The notes: generated by a model not told the origin, from the sequence alone. Numbered from the stretch's first letter, positions 10,442 to 22,109 are shown. The stretch is DNA of 64,000 bases from Oopsacas minuta (GCA_024704765.1 JAKMXF010000350.1:1-64000), one strand, 5' to 3'. Program-made: numbers and translations.

Positions 10442-11567
10442 CTGGCTCAGCACAGGTACTTTCTTGGTCAGGTAGGCTGTCCGGGTTAACTCCTCGAGTT
10501 CTAAACATATAGGGCTAATCCAGTTCGCTGAATCCCAATTTCACATTCTTAAACTCTCCTATGTAATTCTTTGTTGTTTTTATTAATATAGAGTAAACAA
10601 ATATTTGAAATATTTATTTATTGATTAATTTTTTCAATTTTATACTTTCCTAAATTCGAGGCATTATTTGCCGAGTCCCATGTGAACACAAAGTGTTACC
10701 AAGCCCCGCAGCGCGACCAAGCGAAGCTGCTCGTATGTATTATAACCCTGGACTCAGGAATTTTGGCGAAAATTCTGTACAATAGTCAGCCTAAACATAC
10801 CTAATACACATATCCCACGCTAGTATTGTCATATCGGTGTTTTCACAGCTGAATAAATAGGTTGGGCAATCCTGTGTTATTTTATTAATCCCTGAATCAT
10901 TATAATAGGGGAATTATGAATCTTTAGCACCGATTGATATTTCTAATTGCAAGATGGAACTCCAATAGTTCATTGAATATATTTAGTATAATGTTGTTAT
11001 AACAAGTTTGGCTAGTACTAAATAACTCCGTAGATACGAGACTTATCTCGTAGGGATTAGATCAAATTTAACACAGAATAGTGAGATAGTTCACCCACAT
11101 AACTATATCATTATTAATTACAGTGTATGTAGTCCAGACTATAAAAATACTGCGAAATTATATTCCTATATGATGTATACTTATATATGGTGTATTCCTA
11201 TGTGGCGTATCTGTCAAGCCAAAAATTGTCCCCCCCCGGATCATTTTTGGTTGCCAACTATTTGACGTGAGGATTTGAACTCTTGCGTCCAGCTTGGTCC
11301 GCCTCGTTGAAGGACATTTTTGGCACCCTTGATTGCTGACTGGTGTATCTTGGAGCGTTACTGTAAGAGCAGATGGCATTTTTATCGATTTAGATTTTTT
11401 GATGAATTCACTCCACATTCTAGAAGAAATCTAGGCCGGACCAATATTGTCCTGGCCTATCCACTGTATAATTATTATACATAAATACCGAATATGCTAC
11501 CTGAAATCACATATAAGAGGAAGTACATGCATACATAGAATACTGTAATATAGGAAGTTTGGAAGAA
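10442..11567. other. Intergenic with repeat remnants
   Basis: About 10495-10735 is a further Helitron-like copy (ends GCGACCAAGCGAAGCTGCTC). The stretch at 11410-11450 (AAATCTAGGCCGGACCAATA) recurs near 44640 as a dispersed repeat. Open frames on the minus strand at 11158-11418 and 11507-11755 look like chance frames. Confidence 0.4.
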
Positions 11568-12773
11568 ATGAGAAACCAGCTGTTCATATATTTAATCTTG
11601 ACTAGCTTGTTTATTACTACCATTTCTATAAGAATATTAGTCAAGCCCGAAATATTTAAAAGGGATTGGCCGTTTAATGGTGATCTAAATTTTTCAAAAG
11701 ATTGGTCGGATGAGTGTGATGTACCGTGTGTATGGACTGGGAGAGCTGATAACATAGATGGAGTTTTCTACACTATTAGACATAATAAAGATGCACGGTG
11801 GGCTTTTGATGATGCAAAGTTAGCCGCGATTACAATAGGGGGTGCTACAGAACCAGAGCATTATCATCCTCTACTGACGAATGAAAATTTTTGGAAATAT
11901 TTCACTGCTAGTGCGCTTCTTGCCACAGGTTCTGACATTCCATGGATATTAAAGGTTTCCAGCTATGAGGAAATCCAAAAGGTACAACCAATTACAGATC
12001 CTATTAGGAAAGGAGTAATAGGGATGTTCAATTGCAAGTCCTTTAATAATCGAGAAAAGATTTTGAAAGAAATGATGAAAATATTCCCGATTGCAAGTAT
12101 AGGACTTTGTGTCAGAACCGAACCATGGCCAATGTGTGGCTCTAAGGAATGTGATAAAGAACATGTACTGAGAAAATACATGTTTTGTCTTGCCTTTGAA
12201 AATGGTGATACTCCAGGTTTCGTGAGTGAGAAAATACACCAATGTTTTCGAGCTGGTTCACTTCCCGTGTGGTACGGCACGAAAGATGTTGCTTGGTTGC
12301 TACCGAAAGGATCCTATATAGACATGGGAGATTTTGAGTCTCATATACAATTGGCTCATTACTTGGTACATGTAATGAATAATGTTACTCTGTACAACAG
12401 CTATTTCGAATGGAAGAAACATCCACTTGATCCAGCTTATGTAGAAAGAAATGCTCCATTCTGGAACTATAAGATTCAATGCAGAGTTTGTCGGTATGTT
12501 TCGGTGATACAAAGAGGCTTAACATGGGACAAGACGACACAAAATGCTGAAATAGGATCCTCCAGACCGATCTACCCTGAAATAGACATTAAGGTACAAT
12601 ATTCAAGTGATATATTGGTTAAGAGTTTCGAAGAAGATCGAATAAACTATGTATTTAGATCTTATACTGATATGTTAGTGTTCTTGTCTCTTTTTGTAGT
12701 AATCTTTCTCGTTCTACATATTTCCGGCTACACGAAAGGAATCTTGAAATTTTTGAAATACCGGCGTTATTAA
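11568..12773 (+). CDS. Alpha-1,3-fucosyltransferase family (GT10)
   Basis: A 401-residue type II Golgi enzyme by prediction. The frame is open to a TTG at 11559, but the first ATG is 11568, which puts a short signal anchor (LFIYLILTSLFITTISIRI) at residues 5-23. Residues about 208-240 carry the family's donor-binding signature: AFENGDTPGFVSEKI, then the AGSLPVWYG loop, then LPKGSYIDMGDF. GT10 enzymes move fucose from GDP-fucose to GlcNAc or Gal on glycans in the Golgi lumen. Cysteines in the last third (CRVCRY) may form disulfides. Unusual is a second hydrophobic segment near the C-terminus (residues about 368-388, MLVFLSLFVVIFLVL), followed by a basic tail. The acceptor specificity cannot be read from sequence. 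Single exon. Confidence 0.85.
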   Translation: MRNQLFIYLILTSLFITTISIRILVKPEIFKRDWPFNGDLNFSKDWSDECDVPCVWTGRADNIDGVFYTIRHNKDARWAFDDAKLAAITIGGATEPEHYHPLLTNENFWKYFTASALLATGSDIPWILKVSSYEEIQKVQPITDPIRKGVIGMFNCKSFNNREKILKEMMKIFPIASIGLCVRTEPWPMCGSKECDKEHVLRKYMFCLAFENGDTPGFVSEKIHQCFRAGSLPVWYGTKDVAWLLPKGSYIDMGDFESHIQLAHYLVHVMNNVTLYNSYFEWKKHPLDPAYVERNAPFWNYKIQCRVCRYVSVIQRGLTWDKTTQNAEIGSSRPIYPEIDIKVQYSSDILVKSFEEDRINYVFRSYTDMLVFLSLFVVIFLVLHISGYTKGILKFLKYRRY

Positions 12774-14758
12774 TATCATATAATTGAGTGCGTGTATATA
12801 TGCTAATTAATGACACATATCTGTATTTACCAATGTAATGAATTTAAGTTTCTCAAATTAGAGTGCTATGTCATTCTTCTTTCTATTATTAAGGGGCGCC
12901 GATAATCAGATGTGACCATATAGGGCGGCGCCAAGGCTGTCGCTTTGTTACATATACATAATGTTATCGTCTCTTTTTGTAAGAAATTTGTCAATATTTG
13001 TAACATATATAGGCCATGAGTCAGAAGGGTTGGTTGCAGAGCCGGATCAGCCACTAAGCCAAATAAGCCATAGCTTAGGCCCCCCACCCTTAAGGGGCCC
13101 ACCAATGGCGGGTTCGTAGCGGATAAGGAGATGTATACCCCTCAGGATATTCATACACTATCTGTAATGTTCATGTTATTCAATCGTTACGTTATTGAAC
13201 TCAATTTACAAACAATAAATTTTTTGGGCTCGCTCACATTTTACCCTTAAATGTATTGAATATCTGTGATAATTTAATATAGATTCAGTTAGTTTTATTG
13301 AATATCTTAACAATAGCCGTGGGCTGTTAAAATCCTTATTAAATCATCACAGTATTATGGAAAACGGACTTCCTATTGAAAAGCCTATTGAAAACAAGCT
13401 AACAATACATTTCTAACAAAGTTGAAGCAATGTGTTATAACACATTATATGAATTATACAGGCATATTTTATATGCACATTATGGTTGGATAGTGGCATC
13501 TATTCCTTAAGCATATTCCGACCACTTTGAGAATGGAATGTCACATTCCTGCGTTGTCAAGGGGAAAATTGTCCCAAACATGGTCATGTGACCCCTATAA
13601 AGAAAGGAAATATCATACTGGTTACGAATATCTGTATAGAAAATCAATTCGGCATAAAATATGAATGTTAATTGAATTTTATTGGTTTTGGCTCCAAATG
13701 GATAAATTTGATTAAAATTCAATTAACACTAGCGCGCGTAACTTGCTAGGTCGCTACGCGACACGAAGTGCAGAGATTACTAACGAAACGCGACATAGCA
13801 TCTGCAATGTCAACACACAAGGCCATTGAATCTAATTTGGTGGACCATGGATTATCAAATCTTAAAATTTTACTATTGTGTGAACTCGAGGCACGTAGTG
13901 GCGAATATATTCTGTCGCGTTTCGACCAATAACACTAATTTAGCTGTTTAATAATTATTACTTAAGTTAACCGGGAGTATTATGCTGTCGCGTAGCCACC
14001 TGGCAAGCGAACCGCGCTAGTACAGATTAATTGCGTTTTAATAGTAGTATATGATACTATTATAGATTTTTGTATGTATCTTTATATATTTGTTTGTATG
14101 TCCAGAATTGATTGAAGAAACTGGAAGACCAAGGGCTGAATTTTGGTATGCAAGGGTTTTTGGCCTGGGTCGTCAAGTTCGAGTCTTGGAAGAAAATGCA
14201 CACCTATGAAGGAATTATGACGTCATTGTTACCTTTTTGAATTTCAATAATCACATTATTAGCCACTACTCAGCCAATATAAATGATAGAAGTTTGAAAT
14301 TTTAATCGCAGGTACCCTTCAATATGACAAATGTCCTGATCTAACCGCTTTGAACAATTGCAAACTCATCATGAAATTATTACGTCATCATGATTGTACA
14401 AAAATTGAAAATTTTCCTAATTCCGAGAAGTTTTAGAATTTCTTGATACACGAGGTACCAAGTGCCGAAATTACTAACAACCACGTAAGTTCTCCAGTAT
14501 AGCGTTTTAATAATATACATTCATATTTTAATGAACAGTACTGAACAATGAAAACGTTCATGGCTCAAGGTTTTTGTTCACTATTGCAAAGTGTCCACCA
14601 ACCAGAGGTTACTATCGGGATTTCCCTGTATTAGAATGTTGTGAATAGATATAGTATACGTATTCTCGAATTCTCAAATGGCAATGGAATAGTAGAATAT
14701 AATATGAATATCGGGAAGTGTTCTAGGTTGCATTCTAATTTTTTAGAGTCGTCGGGTG
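12774..14758. other. Intergenic, repeat-rich
   Basis: About 13030-13110 has a GC-rich inverted segment around GGCCCCCCACCCTTAAGGGG that looks transposon-derived. About 13735-14027 is a copy of the repeat also seen at 50.07-50.46 kb. The rest is AT-rich with no supported gene. Confidence 0.45.
13735..14027. repeat. Helitron-like repeat, copy 1 of the CGCGCTAGTA family
   Basis: It shares GGCCATTGAATCTAATTTGG, GACCATGGATTA, GAGGCACGTAGTG and the end GCAAGCGAACCGCGCTAGTA with 50.24-50.46 kb. The hairpin followed by CTAGT is typical of Helitron 3' ends; that assignment is inference. Confidence 0.45.
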
Positions 14759-14906
14759 CTGGGGCCCTCCAAAAGCCCGCGGTGTAGAAGCCCAGATTAA
14801 CCAAAACTCAGTTTAACCCCGAGATTAATTTTGGTCTAGCCTAGTTTATACCCCAGGGGTTAAACTGGGCGTGGAAGTTAATCTAGGCTGTTACACCGGG
14901 CCCCAG
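14759..14906. mobile_element. GC-rich inverted-repeat MITE
   Basis: It starts CTGGGGCCC and ends GGGCCCCAG. CGGTGTAGAAGCCCAGATTA on the left pairs with TTAATCTAGGCTGTTACACC on the right. It stands out against the AT-rich background. Confidence 0.6.
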
Positions 14907-15029
14907 TAAATGCCTCACCTTCCTCGCCCACTTCTCTCCCCTAGACCAGATATTTGATATTATTCCTTGACTAATATTTGATTTCTGGAATAATTCCAGA
15001 GTAGATTTACTGGGTAGGACAATTCATCG

Positions 15030-16620
15030 AAACAGTTTGTGAGACAGGACATGGACTCCGATAGGGCTGAAAGGGCTATCCTACTAAAATTATTTATTAG
15101 TGTATGATGGAACCTGCATAATTCGACACTCATTGGGGCATGAAAATTTTGGCAGTTTATCTAATTGTTGCATTATGCAGGTAAATTTGTATTGTCGGAA
15201 GCTATTTCAGATCAGAAACATTGGACGAAATGACAGCAAGGCCTCAGCACTCGCCAGGTAGGAAATAGAATTGCTCGGACTGAAAGCCGAAACAGAGCTC
15301 CGTCTCCAGGTGAATGAATTCAATGAAACTCAATTAAGAATCCTAGCAGATCTCGAACAAACACTGAAGAGATTTGGAAACCACAGCCTGATAATCGAAT
15401 TATCTTTCGTTGCGATTCTAGACACTTGAAGGAGGTAACCTCAAGTGTGGGGGAGGTTATTGAGGTACACATTGTCCCCAGATACGAACTAATGAAACTC
15501 TTAGTTGATGTGGGAGGTATCTGGGAACCTAATGGTGTCGCTATAGACGAAAACACAGGTTTCTTATATGTCGCTAAGAGGTCAGGTAGAATCTCAATCT
15601 TCTCTGAGACAGGCGGCTTCCTAGATACCTTCACAAACCAAGTAATGGGAGAGCCACACGGTATAGCTATACACAGAGATAATCTGTACGTGATGGACAT
15701 GCAAGTATACGTATTGTTCCATTTTTAGTTTGAAGCCGGCATCCGTCTAGTCGCTACGTTTGGAGTGGTTATGGAGGGGCTGATATTCAGTTAAGTTTAG
15801 GGCATTAGGATCGTACGATCATTGATCGCTCGATCACGATCGCGATACTTTTTTGACGATCTGGCGATGATCGGCGATCATTGTTGTATTAAGGATCGGA
15901 TATAAGATCGCGATCCTTTTTTGCACAACAGTCATTTTTTCGATCATTTTTTGTATACTTTGAATGCTACTATCATTAGCGTTTTTTGTACTTAGGTAAT
16001 TTTTCCAAATTTGTGTTCAACAATCAGTAATATTCGTTCGTAGAATGCGTTGATTCTCCACCTATGTTTCTTTTGGCATAAGAAATGATGTAACTATCAA
16101 AAATATGTCTTGAGTATTACACAAACGATTGGAAAAAAGTATCGAGATCGGGATCGGCGATCATAATTTCAGCTAAGATCGCGATCTTGTTTAACACGAT
16201 CGACTAATGCCTTAGTTAAATTCCCCTCACGGTCTCACTGTCTCTAAACACGGAGATTTGTATATTGTAGATTATAGCAACTGGAGAATCAAAATCCTAG
16301 ACTCATCCTTACGTTTGAAAAATCACATAACACATAACAGAATGGCTTGCCTCAAGACGTTAAGCTGACACAAGAAGAAGTCTACCTGCTATGTGAAATG
16401 TTTCCCTGACTATTCGTGTTCTCTAACGCTAGAGTAATGAAACGTTTCTCAAGGAGAACGCGAATATGAATGCCAACTAATAAATCCTTGCTTCTTATGT
16501 GTGGACGCTAGAGTGTCCTTATCAGTGATTGGGAAGATAAAGTGAAGATATTCTCTAAAGATGAAAGGCTTCTACACACCACGCACAATCCAATTAGAAA
16601 TCTCTAGCTCTTACCAGTTC
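15030..16620 (+). pseudogene. NHL-repeat pseudogene interrupted by a hAT-like element
   Basis: The segment at 15030-15065 encodes FIETVCETGHGL, identical to part of the broken NHL gene at 1.7 kb. From about 15245 a helical region (LLGLKAETELRLQVNEFNET) leads, after a frameshift near 15370, into NHL repeats: GIWEPNGVAIDENTGFLYVA and GEPHGIAIHRDNLYVMDM (to 15728). The series is cut by the element at 15798-16214 and continues with SPHGLTVSKHGDLYIVDYSN and VLISDWEDKVKIFSKDERLL at 16520-16580, with further frameshifts and stops (near 16370, 16410, 16510). Taking out the element and one copy of its target duplication leaves the frame from GGADIQL into SPHGLTV unbroken, so the insertion hit coding sequence. 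No product expected. Confidence 0.75.
15798..16214. mobile_element. hAT-like MITE, 417 bp, inside NHL pseudogene
   Basis: The ends are TAGGGCATTAG and, on the other strand, TAAGGCATTAG. The flanks GTTAAGTT (15790-15797) and GTTAAATT (16215-16222) form an 8-bp target duplication with one mismatch, the length typical of hAT elements. Both ends are packed with CGATC/GATCG motifs. No transposase. Confidence 0.75.
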
Positions 16621-16718
16621 CTCAATCAATTCCAGACAAAAACTACATCAAGTTTTAATATACGAGTAATTAATATATTTGAAAATTAACATTATTTTTG
16701 AAGTTTGATCGTAATCTA

Positions 16719-16852
16719 CAGTAGAGTCTAGTTTATACGTACTCCATATTCGGAGTACACTCGTACGTATTCCGAACTAATTTACATAGAATAATTATTG
16801 AGGGTAACTGATAAAACGTATTATCCTTGTTCGTATTAACGAGACTCTACTG
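16719..16852. mobile_element. Pogo/Tigger-like MITE, 134 bp, TA duplication
   Basis: It starts CAGTAGAGTCT and ends AGACTCTACTG, flanked by TA on both sides. Internally it carries the palindromic GTACTCCATATTCGGAGTAC stretch. Confidence 0.75.
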
Positions 16853-17139
16853 TAGCTTGTTTTAACTTTTATTATTGTTATTATTATTCCTATAGTATCA
16901 TTTTAATTTCGTTTAGTGGGCGATGGATGGTATATGACGTATGTACAACTTCCGAATGATATTAAGTAGTTCAATAAAAACATAAATATTTGTACTCATG
17001 TACATTGGGATTGCTTCAATCTGACATTTCAGAGGAAATTTCTTATACAAATATTTATCGTATGATTCTGCAGGTGTCCTCGTCGTAAAACTACTCAGCA
17101 ATCGAAGGCCATGGTTAAGATCATTCTTAATAGCAAAAT

Positions 17140-17293
17140 TTCTTCAGAGAAACCCAAAGGTTTCAAGAGGCATAATTTTCTCTAAAGTATCCCTAATTCC
17201 ACGTTTATATAGGTTCGTTTCTATGGAATTGAATGAATGTGGACCAAAATTTCCCGCTTATAGAGGTTCCCCATTTATAGAGGTGGCACTGTA
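17140..17293. repeat. MITE right-end fragment (CTTATAGAGGTTCCCC family)
   Basis: It ends CCCATTTATAGAGGTGGCAC then TGTA. The same end, including TCTCTAAAGTAT and CCGCTTATAGAG blocks, recurs at 50515-50655, so both are copies of one short element. It lies in the promoter region of the gene at 17418. Confidence 0.45.
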
Positions 17294-17417
17294 CACCATT
17301 TTGTAGATCGAGAAAACACTTATCAGCAGTTTGGGGATTGTTTTAACTGAATGTCTGTCTACAAATAGACAATCTACTTAAAAGATTATTTTAAATTATA
17401 CATTTTCGCAAGCTAAC

Positions 17418-18152
17418 ATGTCTCTAGGTCTAGACAGCTTCCATTCCCAGTGTGTATACCGTGTTTTACGTCCTGATGAAGATTTTAACAACCACCTGTT
17501 CTGCTGTGACATAAAATCTAATCGTACTATAGACCAGCATATAGCAGATGGACTCAAAATACCGTCACATTTCATATCAACCACATCTTCATTAGCTAAT
17601 GCTGTGAAATGGTTGAATACATCTAATAGAAAATGTTTTCTACGTTACTTTAATATAAGAAGTGTAATCGTTAGAATTGATATTTCTATCATAAAGACTA
17701 AATACCCAATCATAGCCTCTACTGCCTACGATCTATCTAGTGTGGTTAATAGGAATCATTTTCTTAAAACAGAGATACAAAAGAAATACTCCGCTGCTTA
17801 CAGTGAGGTAGTTTTTAATTCAATTATTCCTAAGGAAGCTGTTTTTGTTGAGTTTATAGTTGGGATGGGAAATATTGGGAGTCCTAGTGTCCGAAACGAT
17901 ACTTCTATATTATATGAGACAATGTCAGAGATATTAGGGGAAGAAAATACGGAATTCTTAGAAATCTTCAAACAAAAAGAGAAGGAACACGGTTCTCCCA
18001 TCACCTCCCAAACATCATCTAGGCTCCCTATTCAACAAGCCCTTGGACATAGCCCTCCTATAGATCAAGTACCTCCGTTGAATACATATCTACCCAATCA
18101 GAAAGAATATATAGAAACACTCTTGAAACTGCTCGGACGTCCTCCCAGTTAG
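17418..18152 (+). CDS. ADP-ribosyltransferase-fold-like protein (DUF7587-like)
   Basis: Intact 244-residue single-exon frame with an ATG start. The first ~150 residues have the order of motifs seen in ART-fold proteins: an early YRV (Arg15), then FISTTSS (Ser54-Ser57) with an aliphatic stretch, then KKYSAAYSEVVF (Glu130) before KEAVFVEFIV. In true ARTs the last motif is usually Q/E-x-E; here the residue two before the glutamate is Tyr, so activity is uncertain. The overall pattern most resembles the DUF7587-type domain known from fungi and some invertebrates. The C-terminal ~90 residues are Pro/Ser/Gln-rich and probably disordered. No signal peptide or membrane segment. A partial paralog lies at 1-578. 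Substrate unknown; a non-enzymatic role is possible. Confidence 0.6.
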   Translation: MSLGLDSFHSQCVYRVLRPDEDFNNHLFCCDIKSNRTIDQHIADGLKIPSHFISTTSSLANAVKWLNTSNRKCFLRYFNIRSVIVRIDISIIKTKYPIIASTAYDLSSVVNRNHFLKTEIQKKYSAAYSEVVFNSIIPKEAVFVEFIVGMGNIGSPSVRNDTSILYETMSEILGEENTEFLEIFKQKEKEHGSPITSQTSSRLPIQQALGHSPPIDQVPPLNTYLPNQKEYIETLLKLLGRPPS

Positions 18153-20086
18153 TATTGTATACAAATACTCACTCCATTTTTACTAGTAATTGCTACAAAC
18201 AGTATACATACACTAATGTATTATTTTCTAAAAAACATTTACGTGTATATTCCAAATCCGTATATTTATACCATTTGTTATAAACTGTCATTTAATTATT
18301 TCTATCCACACCTCTAATAATTAGTGGAAGAGCGAATCTAAACCAACCAGTCATAGCTGCATAGGTACGAGCAAGTTTACAGAAAATGAGGAAATATCTT
18401 GCGTTCGTTGCCATAGGCGCCTAGGCTTTTGAATACTCCACTGCTGCTGGCTCTTCCCAGAAAATACCGGTGTTACCCTGAATAGTGTTCCCTGTGAAAA
18501 TGTTCCCCGGAACATATTCACTAGGGAATATGGTTCCCCAAACATTAATATGTAGAGGATATTAATCAGTTACCTAGTGTATTGTCCCTTGAAATTGGTC
18601 CACCGAAAATTTGGTCCCCGGACCATTTCCATTGAATTTTTAGTTTTTGAGATTTTGCTAATCTGTTTACTTTATTTTCACAAAAACAACAATAAATTTA
18701 CATATGATTAATCTAAAAGTGTGAAAATCGGATTCAGCATGTTCGATATATTTAGTGAAGTTTTATTGAATAATACAGATGATTTGCCTCTGATTGGGTC
18801 AACATTTTTGCACCAAAGTATGAACTTTCCCACTAATTAAACATGAAAATAGGTGAAGATATCATTTTTTGAATTTCTTAACATATACATCCTGATTTCA
18901 CATGTCTGTAACAATTGGAACTATGATTAAATATATACATATCCATCGGCTACACTAATATTCATATATGATATTATTGTTGTTGTGAAATGAAAATAAT
19001 TATTTTGTATTTCTGTTGCTAATTTGCAACTTCAGCTAACATCTGTTTATTTTCAAGGTCTTGTTACACTAAAATCATATTAACGGACTGAGCTGACAGC
19101 ACAGATTGTACTTATATATTTTTGCTCGTTATGCTCGCATAAATTGTCAAATTATATATAGAATGATTTGTATTTGCCAAACGCAAGAAATTTTTTCTGT
19201 TTCCCTATAGCCTAAGCATTACAAAAAGGTATAACGCTTCCTCCTACTAAAATATTGCACTGAATTAGTTTACTATTCTGCCTACAGTATCTATCGGTAC
19301 GCATTGTTTTTACTGTATTAAATATACTTAGTATATTGTCGAGTATTGCATAGAAATGTATACCTTAGTTCCGTGTACAGTGCTAACTACCAGTTTGTAT
19401 GTAAATTATTGCCAATATTTATTTTGCGGCGCTTTCACAACCAAACTACAAGAGATTAAGAGTTCAAATTTTACATAAATATGGGTTAGGACCATCCCCT
19501 TATCCGATATCAGGAGAGACAATTTGACACCTATCAAACTTTTGTGACCTTTAGCAAAATATTATGATGCATAATTGCACACATTTGAAACCGTCAATAA
19601 TTATTTATCTCTTCATTTTCAAGTATTTTTGATTTTGTTAATAATTTTGCCGTAAAAATGCAAAATATTTCCAATAATTTTAATACTACCTAGTAATCAG
19701 CACAGTATACAAAACTAAGGCACCCGTTTCAATACTGAGCCACTATACTAAAGTATATTCAGCAAAGTATAAACAATACTTACGACCTTACGTGTATCAA
19801 CTAGTCATTACGGGTATTAACCAGCAGGATATAAGTATATCTACATGAGTCATCATATGATTAACCATATTTTCACACCATTTTGCATACCTTTCGAAAT
19901 TATGCTAGAAATTTCATTTTAACTGTTTGTCAGGATAATCGAGTATGTAGATACAAATTTGGTTTGGATCCTGAAAAAGAACAAACAAATAACCCTGAGC
20001 TGCACTACCAGTCTATCGGCTGGACATATTTTATATATTATAACTAATATATGTATACTAGTCTTAATTACCTATAATCTAATCCT
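18153..20086. other. Intergenic; repeat fragments only
   Basis: About 18650-18790 is a piece of the Helitron-like family (AAAAGTGTGAAAATCGGATT block). About 19830-19970 shares a CATATGATTAACCATATTTT / GATAATCGAGTATGTAGA repeat with 24745-24850. No supported gene. Confidence 0.45.
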
Positions 20087-20941
20087 ATGGCTCACATTAC
20101 CCCAACAAGTTTTGACGAATTTACGAATCCAAACACAGACAATATACCAATTGGACAGTATCAGTTACGTTATGTTACAGTAAAACAAAATATGTTCATG
20201 AGTAGTGCAGTTCGATCTATTTCCATAGATGATAGTACTTCAAATCTCTTCATAACTGCTTCTACAAGAGGCACTATATATGTGTGTAACATAAATGGAG
20301 AACTGCTCTATCATTTTGGAAGCAGACTCCCACTAACAGAACTTCGTAATCCATGGTACAACTGTATATTTGGTGATTTGGTATACGTTAGTGACTATTC
20401 TACGAGTAAGGCTTCTATCTACACGACAGGAGGGGATATTATCACTAGTTTTACTGAATTGTGTGGACACAAGTTAAAGCGACCTAACGGAATATTGATA
20501 GAGCCTTCAGAGGGTGATCTTATCCTCTGTGATACTGATGAAAATGTTGTACTCATAACTCATTGTAATTCTATGGGATTAATTACTACTATAAGGAAAG
20601 ATGTATTAGCTCAGCCATACGGGATTAGATTAGTTCAAGAAACTATATTTGTCTTAGGAACTGTTCTAAATAGTAGGAAGATAGTTCAGCTTTCTTTAAG
20701 TGGAGAAATTCATAGAATCATTACCATGACAATACAGTCCGTATCGACCTATTTTTTTGAGATTGGTGAGGGTAATGATATAATTATATGCGATAATAAC
20801 TGGGTATACATATTAGACTCAAATGGCTTAAAGATAGCATCATATGCAAATAAAAGTGAGGGCTATACAGAATCAAGTATGGTCAAGTATTCAAGTACTC
20901 AGTTACTAGCAATACGTGTAATATATATGATGGATTCTTGA
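20087..20941 (+). CDS. NHL-like beta-propeller protein without a coiled coil
   Basis: A 284-residue frame from an ATG. It consists of divergent propeller blades, for example SRSISIDDSTSNLFITASTR-like (AVRSISIDDSTSNLFIT), YNCIFGDLVYVSDYSTSKAS, RPNGILIEPSEGDLILCDTD and QPYGIRLVQETIFVLGT, ending with DIIICDNNWVYILDSNGL. About five to six blades can be counted. Unlike the other NHL proteins here, there is no N-terminal helix, so an upstream exon may be missing from this model; the sequence directly upstream is repeat-like and shows no obvious exon. No signal peptide. Likely a protein or RNA interaction module; function unknown. Confidence 0.65.
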   Translation: MAHITPTSFDEFTNPNTDNIPIGQYQLRYVTVKQNMFMSSAVRSISIDDSTSNLFITASTRGTIYVCNINGELLYHFGSRLPLTELRNPWYNCIFGDLVYVSDYSTSKASIYTTGGDIITSFTELCGHKLKRPNGILIEPSEGDLILCDTDENVVLITHCNSMGLITTIRKDVLAQPYGIRLVQETIFVLGTVLNSRKIVQLSLSGEIHRIITMTIQSVSTYFFEIGEGNDIIICDNNWVYILDSNGLKIASYANKSEGYTESSMVKYSSTQLLAIRVIYMMDS

Positions 20942-22109
20942 ATATAACTTTGTTCATGTATTTATTGGTCTTAAGTTTTAACTTAACTTCTTAGTGAATA
21001 CGGCCCCCTGGTATTGAAATTTATTTCGATACTTCTGACCCTTTTTGTTGCGTGTTCTGGACATATTTTTAATGAATTAGCTATCCCTGAATGTTGTCTC
21101 AGGGACTCTCAATGCAATAATTATATGTGTTGTTGATAAATACTTTTTTTTATTAGCTCTATTTATTTCCAGGGTTGCCGTAGGTATGGGAATCATTTTC
21201 TTTCTATATGAATTCTTATATGGGAAAACCCATATGAATTCCCACAGAAATTCTATGGGAATGGACTGGGAATTGAAATTTCATTCCCACACCAATTTTC
21301 CCAATCCAGTGTCTTTTAATTTGCTATTTGAGTCCTCAAATTTAATCGATTAAATCTCGACCTTAGCTACCATGCTTAATAATTCTACATAAACATCCGC
21401 ATTTAGCTGTACCAGGCTATAGGCGTAGCGGCGGGGGTCCTGACCCCTCCACAATATAATGAAATTTCGATCATACTACTGAAAATATTTGAAAACGATA
21501 TATATTGACAAGCTGTTTCCCCCCTCTAAATTCTGCTCGCCCTCCTCAAAAATTATTTTGCTGCTACGCCCATAGCTGTACACGTCGCTCTTCCACTCCT
21601 CACAAATGTCTATTATTTTTATTGTATAATGACTTGACTCTAAATCTAATTATAAGTATGTAAAGATATTCACCTTTAAGCTCTAAACGTTTTAAGTCAA
21701 GTATATGCCCCTTTAGGCATGTTCTCGGTTCTACAAGTAAGTAATTACAGACAATGATGCCAATGGAAATTTTGAAAAAAGTAAAATTGTCAGTTAAAAA
21801 TGTCACTAAAGTTCGAAACTTATGTCAACTAACGAGGGTAAATTTTTATAATAGGTTAAATATTCCAAGTCCTTGGGAACTTAATCATACGGTTGGGAAA
21901 CTCTTATTCTTTAGCAACTACTTTCCAACGTTGAATATGTTTTGCTTCGATATTAAATCCGAGTTCTACTGTAGTTCGATTTTCGTGTAGGTGTTACCAT
22001 TCGAGTAAATACGGTAAAATTAGTATTATCTCTCACTTCTATAATTTCTATTCTCTTTCCTCAGAGTATCCTCTAGCATCCTGTAGCCTGTAGATAATTT
22101 TGATTAATT
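20942..22109. other. Intergenic; repeat element related to 26.6 kb
   Basis: About 21175-21300 carries GGTTGCCGTAGGTATGGGAA and repeated CCCATATGAATTCCC / TCTATGGGAATGG units, shared with 26570-26750. No supported gene; the frame at 21754-21990 lacks any protein character. Confidence 0.4.

Noticed and set aside
11158-11418. 86-codon minus-strand frame
   Set aside because: No domain, and part of its sequence recurs at 44.64 kb as a dispersed repeat.
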